The position numbers and the translations under genes were made by a program. This document shows positions 9,901-18,072 of a DNA stretch of 64,000 nucleotides, in pieces (the first letter of the stretch is position 1; each line of letters opens with the position of its first letter). Source of the stretch: Micromonospora parva. Its GTDB lineage: Bacteria; Actinomycetota; Actinomycetes; Mycobacteriales; Micromonosporaceae. Location: positions 431,851-495,850 of the forward strand of contig NZ_JNZS01000004.1 in the NCBI RefSeq assembly GCF_000718515.1, given 5' to 3'. The notes below the pieces were generated by a model, which was not told the origin of the DNA, ran no database searches, and saw nothing but the letters and a program-made list of their open reading frames with translations.

Positions 9901-11188
9901 GTACACCCAGCGCTACCAGGGCAGCAGCCACCAGCAGCTGTACGACGGCCTGATGGCGGGCAAGCCGGAGCAGGTCGAGGGCGTGGCCGCCCAGTGGGCC
10001 GAGCTCAAGGGCATCCTCGACGGCCTCGGCCGGGAGCTGAGCGGCGACCTCGACAAGCTCGCCAACACCTGGACGGGTTCGGCGGGTCGGGAGTTCCACC
10101 GGCGCCTCAGCCTGATCGTCGCCCACACCGATGCGTTGGGCGAGGGGATGGCCGGCGTCAAGCAGGGGTTGACCATGATGGCCGACCACCTGCGGGCCGC
10201 TCACAAGCAGGCCGAGAGCCCGGAGGAGACCGACGACAACGACAAGGCGATCGGCGGTGCGATCAAGGGTGGCGCGGTCTTCGGTCTTACCGGTCTGATC
10301 GTCGGGGGCATCGCCGGCCACCAGCAGGACAAGGCCGAGCAGGAGAAGGCCCACCAGCGGATGGTGAACCTGGTGGCCGATCTGGCCAGCAGTTACGACA
10401 TCTCCACCTACGACCGGGTGGTCGAGCCGCCTCCGCCGGACCCGGACACGCCGACCACCGCCCGCAAGGATCCGACGACGCCGCAGAGCGTCTCGGCCAT
10501 CGCCAGGGTGACGAGTGGCCCCAACACCGGCACTCACACCGCGCGCACGGGTGACGCGACCATCTCGACGCCGGACCGCGCCGCCGAACTGCCGGGCCAC
10601 GGTTCCGGCACTGACGAGGTCGGCGCGGGCACCGGTGGCAGCCCGGCTGTGGGCACCGGCCCGGTCGGCACCGGCAGCGTCATCCCCAGCGGCGGCACCT
10701 CCCTCGCCGGGGCGGACCCGGTGGTCGGCGGCGCGCTGTTGGGCGGGGGTGTCGCCGGGTTGGCGGGTCTGTCCACGCCGGCGGGCGCGCCCGCCGCGAC
10801 GAGCACCGGCCCCGGCCTGCTGTACGGAGCGTCGGGCGGGGCACCGGCGGGCGGAGTGCTGCGCAGCGGCGCGCTCGCCGGCTCGGGCAACGCGCCCCCC
10901 GCGTCGGCTCGGCCGGCCGGTGGTGCGGCGTCCCCGGCGGAGAGTCGCGCCGCCAACGGCGTCGGGCGCAGCATTGACGGTCAGCGCGGCGGGGCCGGCG
11001 GCCGGGCGGCTGTGGCCGGCGGCAACGCCCGACCGGGGTCCGGCGGCGGCCGTCCCGGTGTGCTCGGTGGGCACGGTCGGGGGCAGGACGACGACTCCGA
11101 CGAGCGGCTGACCTGGTTGACCGAGGACGAGATGGTGTGGCAGGGCGACGAGAAGCCCGCTCCCCCGGTGCTCGGCACCGGCAACTGA
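9893..11188 (+). CDS. WXG100-type N-domain protein with long Gly/Ala-rich tail (putative ESX substrate)
   Basis: 431 aa. Residues 1-110 form a WXG100-like helical hairpin with W60-T-G at the turn. A glycine-rich hydrophobic stretch (about 118-142, GLTGLIVGGIAGH) and a long Gly/Ala/Pro/Thr-rich disordered region follow. The C-terminus is acidic (DERLTWLTEDEMVWQG). This resembles large ESX substrates in non-mycobacterial actinomycetes, analogous in layout to PPE proteins but without PPE motifs. The GTG start has AAGGAGGA upstream and overlaps the previous stop. A strong terminator follows. Confidence 0.8.
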   Translation: MSEYTQRYQGSSHQQLYDGLMAGKPEQVEGVAAQWAELKGILDGLGRELSGDLDKLANTWTGSAGREFHRRLSLIVAHTDALGEGMAGVKQGLTMMADHLRAAHKQAESPEETDDNDKAIGGAIKGGAVFGLTGLIVGGIAGHQQDKAEQEKAHQRMVNLVADLASSYDISTYDRVVEPPPPDPDTPTTARKDPTTPQSVSAIARVTSGPNTGTHTARTGDATISTPDRAAELPGHGSGTDEVGAGTGGSPAVGTGPVGTGSVIPSGGTSLAGADPVVGGALLGGGVAGLAGLSTPAGAPAATSTGPGLLYGASGGAPAGGVLRSGALAGSGNAPPASARPAGGAASPAESRAANGVGRSIDGQRGGAGGRAAVAGGNARPGSGGGRPGVLGGHGRGQDDDSDERLTWLTEDEMVWQGDEKPAPPVLGTGN

Positions 11189-11244
11189 CCACGGTCCGCC
11201 ACCGGCGGGCCCGCACCACCGGCGACGCCACCCGGACCACGCGC

Positions 11245-11281
11245 GGTGCCCCCGATCGGACCTGATCCGGTCGGGGGCACC
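11245..11281 (+). terminator. Strong hairpin terminator after the ESX substrate gene
   Basis: Inverted arms of 16 bp (GGTGCCCCCGATCGGA and its near-complement, with one G-U pair) enclose a 5-nt loop, 57 nt after the stop codon. This very stable stem closes the eccB-side transcript. Confidence 0.75.
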
Positions 11282-11381
11282 GCCGTTTCCGGCTCCGGTC
11301 GGCGGCGTCCACAGTGCCCATGGTGGTGGCTGTCACGCCAGCGTTGCCCGTCGCCGTGCTGCGGTTCGCCAGCGCTGGCGA

Positions 11382-11396
11382 TAGGTTGGTCGGGTG
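11382..11396 (+). promoter_or_regulatory. Leaderless promoter: TAGGTT, 6 nt, GTG
   Basis: The -10 box TAGGTT (11382-11387) is followed by 6 nt and the GTG start at 11394, so transcription would begin at the start codon. There is no Shine-Dalgarno sequence between them. Confidence 0.55.
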
Positions 11397-11768
11397 TCGT
11401 CCGCAGCTGCTGTCCGCCCGGTTCGGTGGGCTGTGCTGCGGTCACTGCGGGAACTGACCCGCCTGGCGGTCACCGCGCTGGTGCTCGCGGTCGGCCTTGG
11501 TGCCGCTCTCTCCGCGTCCCCACCACCCGCCCCCACGCAGCTGCGGCCCAGTGCCGTGAGCAGTCGGGTGACGAGTGTCCGCCCCGACGCCAGCCCGGCC
11601 GTCGAACGGGCCGGCGGGCCCGCTGTCGCCCCGCCGGCTGGCACGCGCGACACCGCCACTGCCGACACCGCCGCCGCGACCGGTCCGGTCGCGGCGCTCC
11701 TGGCGTACGTTCCGGCCATCGATCCCGGCCGTGACACTCCCGCGCGACGCGGCCCGCCCGCCCGCTGA
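11394..11768 (+). CDS. Small secreted or membrane-anchored protein of unknown function
   Basis: Unrecognised 124-aa protein. A basic N-terminus (RPVRWAVLRSLRELTR) precedes one hydrophobic segment (about residues 24-41), which ends in ALSASP, a plausible signal-peptidase site. The rest is low-complexity Ala/Pro/Thr, as expected for an extracytoplasmic linker. The leaderless promoter directly before the GTG is the best evidence that it is real. It lies between the ESX locus and a membrane coiled-coil gene on the same strand. Function unknown. Confidence 0.55.
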   Translation: MSSAAAVRPVRWAVLRSLRELTRLAVTALVLAVGLGAALSASPPPAPTQLRPSAVSSRVTSVRPDASPAVERAGGPAVAPPAGTRDTATADTAAATGPVAALLAYVPAIDPGRDTPARRGPPAR

Positions 11769-11922
11769 GCCAGGCCCGGCGACCCCCGGGGCCCGATCCC
11801 GGCTGATCCCGTACGGCACCTGAGTTGGCCGTCGACGGGACGACCCCGCCACCGGGCCGACCGGTGCTGCCGCGCCCTCCTGCCGCCCGTCGATACCCGC
11901 CTTCGACCGCGAGGTGCTGATC

Positions 11923-12741
11923 ATGCAAACCGTCCTCTCCGCCGTCCTGCCGGACCTCTCCCGGGCCGCCGTCATCTGGCTGAGCCTGCTCGGGGTGGTC
12001 GCTGTCGCCGTCTCCGCGCTGCTGCTGCGGCCGGGCCGGTTCCGCTTCGATCCGGGCGCCCGGATCCGCCGCGCCGCCATGCCGAGCCAACTGGAACAGG
12101 CGCAGGAGGAGCGGGAGCAGAGCCGCTACGCGCAGGAGGTCGCGGTGGCCGCGGAACGGGCGAGCACCACGGTGCGGCGTCGCCGGGCGGAGTGGGTGGC
12201 CGCGCAGGAGGAGGTCGAGGCGGCCTGGTCGGCGTACGAGGCGGCCGAGGCTGGCGTGCGGCGGCTCGACGCGGCGGCCGCGATGCCGCTGCCGCACACC
12301 GCACGGACTCCCGCCGAGTACGCCGACCGCGAACGCTACCTGCACCGGGCGGCCCTGGACGCGTACTGGCGGCGGGAGCTGTCGGTGGAGCAGCTCAGCG
12401 ACGTCTTCGCGCATCGCGACGGCTGGGACCCGCGACTGCACCCGGTCGAGCAGGAGCTGGTGCTCCAGCGGGCGATCCGGGACAACCTGGCGGCCAGGCA
12501 CGCCGCGGCCCGCGAGCGGGAGCAGGCCGCGTGGCGGGCGGCGGAGTTGGCGGTGGCCGCGGCTCGGAGTCTGCGCGAGGAGGCGCACGCGGCGACCGGA
12601 CGGCGGGTCGCCGAGTCGGCGTCGGTGCTGCCGCTGAGCGAGGTTGCCCGACCGTTGGGCGCGCAGACCCGGGAGAACGTGGAGCAGACCCGGGAGAACA
12701 AGGTGACCGCCCGCGGCCGCGCGACGGTGCCCGCGTTCTGA
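11923..12741 (+). CDS. Membrane-anchored coiled-coil protein of unknown function
   Basis: 272 aa. One N-terminal membrane helix (about 12-35) is followed by long charged helices rich in Glu/Arg/Ala/Gln (EQAQEEREQSRYAQEVAVAA), a pattern of an extended cytoplasmic coiled coil. The middle holds a more ordered part (RYLHRAALDAYWRRELSVEQ, then FAHRDGWDPRLHPVEQELVL). ATG at 11923 is preferred over a GTG 9 nt upstream. I do not recognise a named family; the context suggests an envelope-associated role. Confidence 0.75.
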   Translation: MQTVLSAVLPDLSRAAVIWLSLLGVVAVAVSALLLRPGRFRFDPGARIRRAAMPSQLEQAQEEREQSRYAQEVAVAAERASTTVRRRRAEWVAAQEEVEAAWSAYEAAEAGVRRLDAAAAMPLPHTARTPAEYADRERYLHRAALDAYWRRELSVEQLSDVFAHRDGWDPRLHPVEQELVLQRAIRDNLAARHAAAREREQAAWRAAELAVAAARSLREEAHAATGRRVAESASVLPLSEVARPLGAQTRENVEQTRENKVTARGRATVPAF

Positions 12742-12762
12742 GCCCGGCGGGTTCATCTGGGT

Positions 12763-12777
12763 TAGCGTGACGGCATG
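12763..12777 (+). promoter_or_regulatory. Leaderless promoter: TAGCGT, 6 nt, ATG
   Basis: TAGCGT at 12763-12768, then GACGGC, then the ATG at 12775. The gene has no ribosome-binding site in the remaining space, which supports a leaderless message. Confidence 0.6.
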
Positions 12778-13116
12778 TCCCGACAGGCGTGGGTCCTCGT
12801 GGTGGTCGCCGGCATCCTGGCGCTGGCCACACTGGTCGGTGCCGTGGTGCTGGCGGTGCGGGTGGTGCGTACCCGGCGGATGCTGACCGGGCTCGGCGCG
12901 GGCGGCAAGGTCGCCTTCTACGGGGCGCTGATCTACACGATCTTCCCGGTCGACGTGCTGCCGGACCCGATCTACCTGGATGACATGGGGGTGCTGGCCG
13001 CCGCGTTGATCTATCTGACCCGGCTGGTGCACCAGCGGCGGGCGGCTGGTCGCCAGCTGCCCGGTCAGCCGGACGCCCCACCGAACCCAGAGCGGGCCCG
13101 CCGCCGCGTGCGATGA
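12775..13116 (+). CDS. YkvA/DUF1232-family membrane protein
   Basis: 113 aa with an N-terminal membrane helix (residues 6-28) and the DUF1232 signature in the second hydrophobic segment (ALIYTIFPVDVLPDPIYLDD, where F-P-x-D-x-x-P-D is the family hallmark). The C-terminus is short, basic and Pro-rich. The role of DUF1232 proteins is unknown. Translation probably starts on a leaderless message. Confidence 0.88.
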   Translation: MSRQAWVLVVVAGILALATLVGAVVLAVRVVRTRRMLTGLGAGGKVAFYGALIYTIFPVDVLPDPIYLDDMGVLAAALIYLTRLVHQRRAAGRQLPGQPDAPPNPERARRRVR

Positions 13117-13146
13117 TCCAGGTCGGTTCGGGGACGGGGGACGGGC

Positions 13147-13554
13147 ATGGCGGGCGATCATCGGTTGGACCTGCACGATGAGCGTGTTGCCGCCTTTTGC
13201 GCGGAACGGCACCTCGCGACGCTGACGACAGTGCGTGCGGACGGCACCCCGCACGTCGTACCGGTCGGGGTGACCCTCGACCCGGCGGCCGGGCTGGCCC
13301 GGGTGATCACCTCCGGCACCTCCCGCAAGGCCCGCCAGGTGGCGGCGGCCGGCCCGGAGGGCGCGGCGGTGGCAGTGTGCCACGTGGATGGCCGCCGCTG
13401 GTTGACCGTCGAGGGTCGCGCCGTGCTGCGGTCGGATCCGGCCGCCGTGGCGGAGGCGGAGCGGCGGTACGCCGAGCGGTACCGGACACCGCGCCCGAAT
13501 CCGGAGCGGGTGGTCATCGAGATCACCGTGACCAGGCTGTTGGGCAGTCTCTGA
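13147..13554 (+). CDS. PPOX-fold (pyridoxamine-oxidase-like) flavin or F420-binding protein
   Basis: 135 aa, the size of the small split-barrel FMN/F420-dependent oxidoreductases common in actinobacteria. It opens with the typical [20 protein letters not shown] (first strands, with the G-x-P-H turn), followed by [10 protein letters not shown] conserved Gly-Thr-Ser-Arg-Lys-Ala stretch (about residue 56-61) fits phosphate binding of the cofactor. Substrate and cofactor (F420 versus FMN or heme) cannot be decided from sequence alone. It lies 30 nt after the DUF1232 gene and may be co-transcribed. Confidence 0.85.
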   Translation: MAGDHRLDLHDERVAAFCAERHLATLTTVRADGTPHVVPVGVTLDPAAGLARVITSGTSRKARQVAAAGPEGAAVAVCHVDGRRWLTVEGRAVLRSDPAAVAEAERRYAERYRTPRPNPERVVIEITVTRLLGSL

Positions 13555-13776
13555 GCGGCCGTTCGTCCCCGATGACCGGTTCGGGCCGGCCGGGAGGTTG
13601 TGCCGTCCCCGGTGCCCGCAGCCGGCGGAATTCTCGGTGAAGCAGAGCGGTTACGCAGTCGGTACGCCCTGGGCCGAGACCACCGATGGTCGGCCCCTGT
13701 GTTGCGCCGAGCGCCATTCCCGGTGCTGCCGCCGTCCGCCTGCCGGAGGCGCCAACCCCCGAACGGAGACTCGACA

Positions 13777-14421
13777 ATGAACCCGATCGTCCAGAAGAGC
13801 GGCCTGTCCGTCGCCGGCCTGCTTGTCGCCGGTGGGTGCGCCCTCGGCCCGGCGGTGGCCGCGCAGGCCGCCCCGGCGCCGGCCGCCCCGGCGTCGTCGA
13901 GCCAGAACGACAGGCACGCCGAGCGGATCCTCGGCGTCGACTACCAGGCCCAGCCGAACTTCTACTACTGCGGCCCGGCCGCGACCCGGATCGCGCTGTC
14001 CGCCCAGGGCAAGGCGCTCTCCCAGGACGAGGTGGCCCGACTGCTCGGCACCACCGAGGCGGGCACCCCCTCGGCCCTGGACACCACCCGGGTGCTGAAC
14101 GAACTGACCGGCGGCAAGTACCGGACCACCGAGATCCGTGATTCGGTGGCCCGCCCGGACCAGGTCGAGCAGTTGCGCCGGGACGTGCTGGCCGCCGTGG
14201 ACGCCGGCCGGCCGGTGGTGGCGAACATCAAGGGCACGACAGTCGACACCGACGGCAACCCGCACTCGTACGAGGGCGGCCACTACCTGACCCTGGTCGG
14301 CTACCGCGACGGCGGTGACACCATCCGGGTCGCCGACCCGGCCGACCCGGCGGTGGGCGAGTACTGGATGAGCCTGCCCAAGGTCGCCAACTGGATCGCC
14401 GAGCGCGGCTACTCCTCCTGA
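13777..14421 (+). CDS. Secreted C39-family peptidase-like protein
   Basis: 214 aa. A signal peptide (residues 1-31, ending AAQA-AP) shows export. The mature part is a papain-like C39_2 domain with the catalytic cysteine in FYYCGPAATRIAL (Cys65), the histidine in YEGGHYLTLVGY and an Asp in RVADPADP, so all three active-site positions are present. Related proteins in actinomycetes are annotated as C39 peptidases of unknown substrate; no ABC exporter is nearby, so bacteriocin processing is unlikely. ATG at 13777 follows GGAGAC. Confidence 0.87.
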   Translation: MNPIVQKSGLSVAGLLVAGGCALGPAVAAQAAPAPAAPASSSQNDRHAERILGVDYQAQPNFYYCGPAATRIALSAQGKALSQDEVARLLGTTEAGTPSALDTTRVLNELTGGKYRTTEIRDSVARPDQVEQLRRDVLAAVDAGRPVVANIKGTTVDTDGNPHSYEGGHYLTLVGYRDGGDTIRVADPADPAVGEYWMSLPKVANWIAERGYSS

Positions 14422-14431
14422 CCGTGACGGT

Positions 14432-15748
14432 TCACCGGGCCGGCCTCTCCCGTGCGGGGAGGCCGGCCCGGTTCTCGTTACGGCTCCGCGCGGCGAGGTG
14501 TGCGCGCCGACGGGCCCGGGCGGCCCGCGTCGGTCGGGTCCGGTGCAGCTCTCGCCGAACCGGCGGGTGGATCTCCGCCTCGCCGGCACCGGCCGCCCGG
14601 CGCACGATCCGGTTCGCGTCCACGGGTTCGCAACCGGCGGCCCGGAGCAGATCGCTCGCGGCGGTACGCAGTCCGGTGACGAGGGATTCGCCGAACGAGT
14701 GGACCCCGCTCTCCGAGGCCCGCCCGGCCAACTCGGCGCACTGCTCGACCAACTGGCGGGTGCACCGGGGGTCGTCACCGACCCTGCACTCCGTACGCAT
14801 CACCACCACCGCCTGGCCCAACCGACGCATCGCCTCCGGCAGCTCCGCCGGGATCGGCTCGTCGTACTGCAGCGCGGTGGTCGACCAGCGGGCCATGGCA
14901 CGGCTGTCCAGCAACAGCCGCTCCAGGTGAGCGGCGCTGCGGGCGTACCGGTGGTACTGCTGCCGGCGGTGCCAACGGACCGGAGCGATGGTGACCACCT
15001 CCTCGGCGCCGCTGAGCGCGTCGTGCAGCCGGCCCAGGTCGTCATCGGTGCCGCGCAGCCGCTCCAGGACGCCCAGGGTCCGGGCACCGTCGCGGTCGCG
15101 CAGCGCCTGCGCCAGCTCGGCGAGTTGTTCGCAGACGATCGTGAAGATCGGCGCCGCGGCCCGGTCCAGCACCCGCATCGGGTTGACCGGCAACAACAGG
15201 GCGACCACCACCAGGCCGACCGCCCCGCCGACGAGCGCGTCGAAGATCCGGGGCAGCTCCAGGCCACGTTCCATCGGTGCCAGCGTGGCGATCAGCACCG
15301 CGGTACCACCGGCCTGACCGACCAGCGGGCCACCCTTCCCGGCCACCAGCAACGCGGCGGCGATGGCCAGCGCGACGACCACGCCGGTCTGCCACGGCCC
15401 CGAGCCGAGCAGGAATCGCAGCGTGTCGCCGATGATGATGCCCAGGGCCACGCCGGCCAACAGCTCGAAGGTGCGCCGGGCCCGCTGCCCGATGGCGGTG
15501 GCGATCGTACCGACGGCGGCGGCGGGAGCGAAGACGTGCGATCCCTGGCCGAGCAGGCTGTCGGCGAGGAGGGCGGCGATCGCCGCGGCCAACCCGGACT
15601 GGACGGAGATCACCAGGGTGATCTCCCACTGCCGGGCTCGGATCTTGCCGGCCTGCCCACCACGGTGCCGAACCCGCCGAACCGTCCGCTCGGCGGTCTC
15701 GTCGAGCCGCGACCGTCGGAGGTCGGCGGGTGGGCGGTCGTCGGCCAT
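14432..15748 (-). CDS. FUSC-family membrane protein (aromatic-acid exporter-like)
   Basis: 438 aa. An N-terminal cytoplasmic stretch precedes about six membrane helices (residues ~40-190; LVISVQSGLAAAIAALLADS, VGTIATAIGQRARRTFELLA). A long soluble helical C-terminal half follows, the layout of half-size FUSC/ArAE proteins. The conserved GQRARRTFELLAGVALGI resembles the FUSC core. The substrate is unknown. I chose ATG at 15748; a start 16 codons upstream is possible. Its last 12 codons lie inside the terminator hairpin shared with the convergent peptidase gene. It diverges from the hemerythrin gene. Confidence 0.85.
   Translation of the reverse strand: MADDRPPADLRRSRLDETAERTVRRVRHRGGQAGKIRARQWEITLVISVQSGLAAAIAALLADSLLGQGSHVFAPAAAVGTIATAIGQRARRTFELLAGVALGIIIGDTLRFLLGSGPWQTGVVVALAIAAALLVAGKGGPLVGQAGGTAVLIATLAPMERGLELPRIFDALVGGAVGLVVVALLLPVNPMRVLDRAAAPIFTIVCEQLAELAQALRDRDGARTLGVLERLRGTDDDLGRLHDALSGAEEVVTIAPVRWHRRQQYHRYARSAAHLERLLLDSRAMARWSTTALQYDEPIPAELPEAMRRLGQAVVVMRTECRVGDDPRCTRQLVEQCAELAGRASESGVHSFGESLVTGLRTAASDLLRAAGCEPVDANRIVRRAAGAGEAEIHPPVRRELHRTRPTRAARARRRAHLAARSRNENRAGLPARERPAR
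14435..14471. terminator. Bidirectional hairpin between C39 peptidase and FUSC genes
   Basis: CCGGGCCGGCCTC...and its complement GAGGCCGGCCCGG form a ~16-bp stem around a small loop, 14 nt after the peptidase stop. The stem overlaps the 3' end of the FUSC coding region, so it serves the plus strand as a terminator while encoding FUSC residues. Confidence 0.65.
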
Positions 15749-15920
15749 GGCGGCGGTTACCCCGGCAACGGCGGGGCAATCTCGGCGGCTGGGCAAGCCG
15801 TCTCCCGGCGAGCCCCAACGACACCCCCGAACACATCGTCAACCATTGGTTTGCGCAGCCCCGTGGGGGTACCAGAGCCACACACCTCCCACCGATCCGC
15901 AACCGGTAAGGGGCCGTCAC

Positions 15921-16526
15921 ATGACCAATCCACCGACCGCCGACGACCACGACGCCGTCGACATCCTGGTCTCCGACCACCGGGAGATCGAGGCAGTCCT
16001 CGTCGAGTTGGCGACCCGGCAGGGCACCCCCGAGCACCGCCGGCACCTCGTCGACGTGGTGATCGCCGAACTCGTCCGCCACTCGGTGGCCGAGGAGGCG
16101 TACGTGTATCCGATCGCCCGCAAGGTACTGCCCGACGGCAACGAGATCGCCGACCGCGAGATCGCGGAGCACGCCGACGCCGAACGAACCATGAAGGAGT
16201 TGGAGTCCACCGACGCGTCCGCCCCCCGCTTCGACGAGCTGCTCACCCAGTTGACCGCCATCGTGCGCGGTCACGTGGCGGAGGAGGAGAAGGAGCTCTT
16301 TCCGCGGCTGCGCGCGGCGACCGCCCGGGAGGAGCTGGTCGAGGCGGCGGCCAAGGTGACGGCGATCAAGGAGATCGGGCCGACCCGGCCACATCCGGGA
16401 AGCCCGGACCATCCGCCGGCGAACAAGCTGATCGCACCCGGCATCGGCCTGGTCGACCGGCTACGCGACGCGTTGAGCGGCCGGCCCACCTCGATGGACG
16501 AGCTACACCACAAGCGACAGCGCTGA
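15921..16526 (+). CDS. Hemerythrin HHE-domain protein
   Basis: 201 aa with a four-helix hemerythrin-like domain in residues 10-140. Metal-ligand motifs are visible in order: DHREIE, HRRHLVDVVIAELVRHSVAEE, EHADAERTMKELE and GHVAEEEKELFP. These His/Glu residues normally bind a di-iron centre that senses or handles oxygen or nitric oxide. The C-terminal ~55 residues are a Pro-rich, basic tail. The ATG follows GGTAAGGGG. It sits beside other small stress-type genes. Confidence 0.9.
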   Translation: MTNPPTADDHDAVDILVSDHREIEAVLVELATRQGTPEHRRHLVDVVIAELVRHSVAEEAYVYPIARKVLPDGNEIADREIAEHADAERTMKELESTDASAPRFDELLTQLTAIVRGHVAEEEKELFPRLRAATAREELVEAAAKVTAIKEIGPTRPHPGSPDHPPANKLIAPGIGLVDRLRDALSGRPTSMDELHHKRQR

Positions 16527-16592
16527 CCCGCGCACCGGGTGGACCGGGCGCTCCCGGGTCGCCGACGCGGCCCGGGAGCAGCGCGGGTCAGC
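16522..16592. terminator. Long bidirectional hairpin between hemerythrin and MT0933-like genes
   Basis: Outer arms GCTGACCCGCGC (16522-16533) and complement (16581-16592) and inner arms GCTCCCGGG (16550-16558) and complement (16571-16579) can fold into one extended cruciform. It overlaps the hemerythrin stop codon and ends near the stop of the convergent gene. Confidence 0.65.
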
Positions 16593-16770
16593 GGACCTGG
16601 TCACCCTCACCGGTACGCGCCTGGGCCTGGTCCACGCCCTTGTCGATCTGGTCGTCGTACTTGCCGCCGGTGCGCTTGTCGGCCATCTCGCCGGCCTTCT
16701 CCGCGCCCTGGTCGACCTGCTTGTCGTGCTTGTCCGCGAAGTCCTTGGCCTTGTCCATGAAGTCACCCAC
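16588..16770 (-). CDS. MT0933-like small antitoxin-family/CsbD-like stress protein
   Basis: 60 aa, highly charged and hydrophilic (FMDKAKDFADKHDKQVDQGA, ending ARTGEGDQVR). It matches the short Lys/Asp-rich proteins called MT0933-like antitoxins in actinobacteria, whose function is mostly unproven. The GTG at 16770 follows AGGAGGA at 5 nt, which decides the start over the ATG four codons later. There is no toxin gene beside it, so a toxin-antitoxin role is doubtful; a general stress role is as likely. Confidence 0.75.
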   Translation of the reverse strand: MGDFMDKAKDFADKHDKQVDQGAEKAGEMADKRTGGKYDDQIDKGVDQAQARTGEGDQVR

Positions 16771-16873
16771 GGCGTTCCTCCTCAGTCCGGTCCGTCCCCT
16801 TCGCGTTCCCTCGACCCGACAGCGCAAACGCCGCCGTCGCGGGGGCGATTGGCGAACACCCACCCGCGTCACC

Positions 16874-16908
16874 CCGGCCGGCGTACGATCCGCGCGGGCG
16901 CCGGCCGG
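16874..16908. repeat. Inverted repeat in the intergenic region before the AI-2E transporter
   Basis: Perfect 10-bp arms CCGGCCGGCG (16874-16883) and complement (16899-16908) flank a 15-nt loop, 63 nt before the transporter start. It could be a leader hairpin or an operator; nothing else identifies it. Confidence 0.4.
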
Positions 16909-16971
16909 TCATTCGGGTGTCGCGGCACGACCGACCGGGTACCGACCTCGTCGAGATCGAGGAGGACCGAC

Positions 16972-18072
16972 ATGGCCGCAGAGGAACCCGGAGCGACAGG
17001 CGGCCCCGGGCCGCGCCAGACCTGGACGGCGTTGCCGTGGCTGGTCCGAACCGCGGTGTTGTGGAGCGCCTGCCTGGTGGTGGTCGCCGCCGGGCTCTAT
17101 CTGCTGGGCAAGATCGCCGTCCTGTTGGCGCCGCTGGCCATCGCGCTGGCCGCCACCATCTTCCTCACCGCGCTGCTCGATCCGGTCCTGCTGCTGCTGC
17201 GCCGGTTGCGGCTGCCGGCGGCGCTCGCCGCGCTCTGCACGGTCCTGCTGCTGCTCGGCATCCTGGTCGGCGTCGGCGCACTGGTGTGGAACCTGACCGC
17301 CAGCCAGTTCGACCAGCTCAGCCAGGAGTTGACGCAGGGGGTGGATCGCAGCCGCGACTTCGTGACGTCCACGCTGCCGGTCAGCGAGGCACAGCTGGAC
17401 CGGTTGGTGGACCAGGCCCGGCAGGGGCTCAGTGGCAGTTCTCCGGACCCGGTGGCCGGCGCCCGGACCGTCACCGAGGTGTTCGGCTCCGCGCTGCTGG
17501 CGCTGGTGCTGCTCTTCTTCCTGCTCAAGGATGGCCGGTCGATGTGGCACTGGGTGCTGTCGCGGGTGTCCGGCCCGAACCAGCCGGTGCTGGCCGAGGC
17601 CGGCCGGGCCGGTTGGCAGACGTTGGGCGCGTACAGCCGGGGCACCATGTTCATCGCCGCTGTCGACGCGCTGGGCATCGGGTTGGCTCTCGTGGTGCTC
17701 CAGGTGCCCCTCGCCCTGCCGCTGGCGTTGATCACGTTCCTCGGCGGGTTCGTGCCGATCATCGGGGCGACGGTGGCGGGCGCGGTGGCGGTGCTGGTGG
17801 CGCTGGCCGCGAACGGTCCCACCACCGCTCTGCTCACCCTCGCGGCGGTGATCGCCGTCCAGCAGATCGAGGGCAACCTGCTGGAACCACTGGTCATGAA
17901 ACGGCAGGTCCGGCTGCATCCGGCGGTGATCCTGGTGGCGGTCACCGCGGGCACGCTGATCGCGGGGATCGCTGGCGCCTTCGTCAGCGTCCCGATCACC
18001 GCAGTCCTCTGGAGGGTCATCGACACCGTCCAACAGCGCCGCTCGGCCTCGGCCCTGCTACCCACGCAGTGA
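16972..18072 (+). CDS. AI-2E-family permease
   Basis: 366 aa. Eight or so hydrophobic segments in the AI-2E/PerM pattern: two N-terminal helices (LYLLGKIAVLLAPLAIALAA), a long soluble amphipathic part (residues ~110-165), then the C-terminal block. The block has the family motifs GFVPIIGATVAGAVAVL and QQIEGNLLEPLVMKRQVRLH. Members export small molecules or ions (the autoinducer-2 link holds for few). The ATG follows GAGGAGGA. The stop directly abuts the convergent hydrolase gene. Confidence 0.92.
   Translation: MAAEEPGATGGPGPRQTWTALPWLVRTAVLWSACLVVVAAGLYLLGKIAVLLAPLAIALAATIFLTALLDPVLLLLRRLRLPAALAALCTVLLLLGILVGVGALVWNLTASQFDQLSQELTQGVDRSRDFVTSTLPVSEAQLDRLVDQARQGLSGSSPDPVAGARTVTEVFGSALLALVLLFFLLKDGRSMWHWVLSRVSGPNQPVLAEAGRAGWQTLGAYSRGTMFIAAVDALGIGLALVVLQVPLALPLALITFLGGFVPIIGATVAGAVAVLVALAANGPTTALLTLAAVIAVQQIEGNLLEPLVMKRQVRLHPAVILVAVTAGTLIAGIAGAFVSVPITAVLWRVIDTVQQRRSASALLPTQ

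Noticed and set aside
16588..16770. MT0933-like protein considered as half of a toxin-antitoxin module
   Set aside because: No toxin-type gene is adjacent; neighbours are a hemerythrin and a permease.
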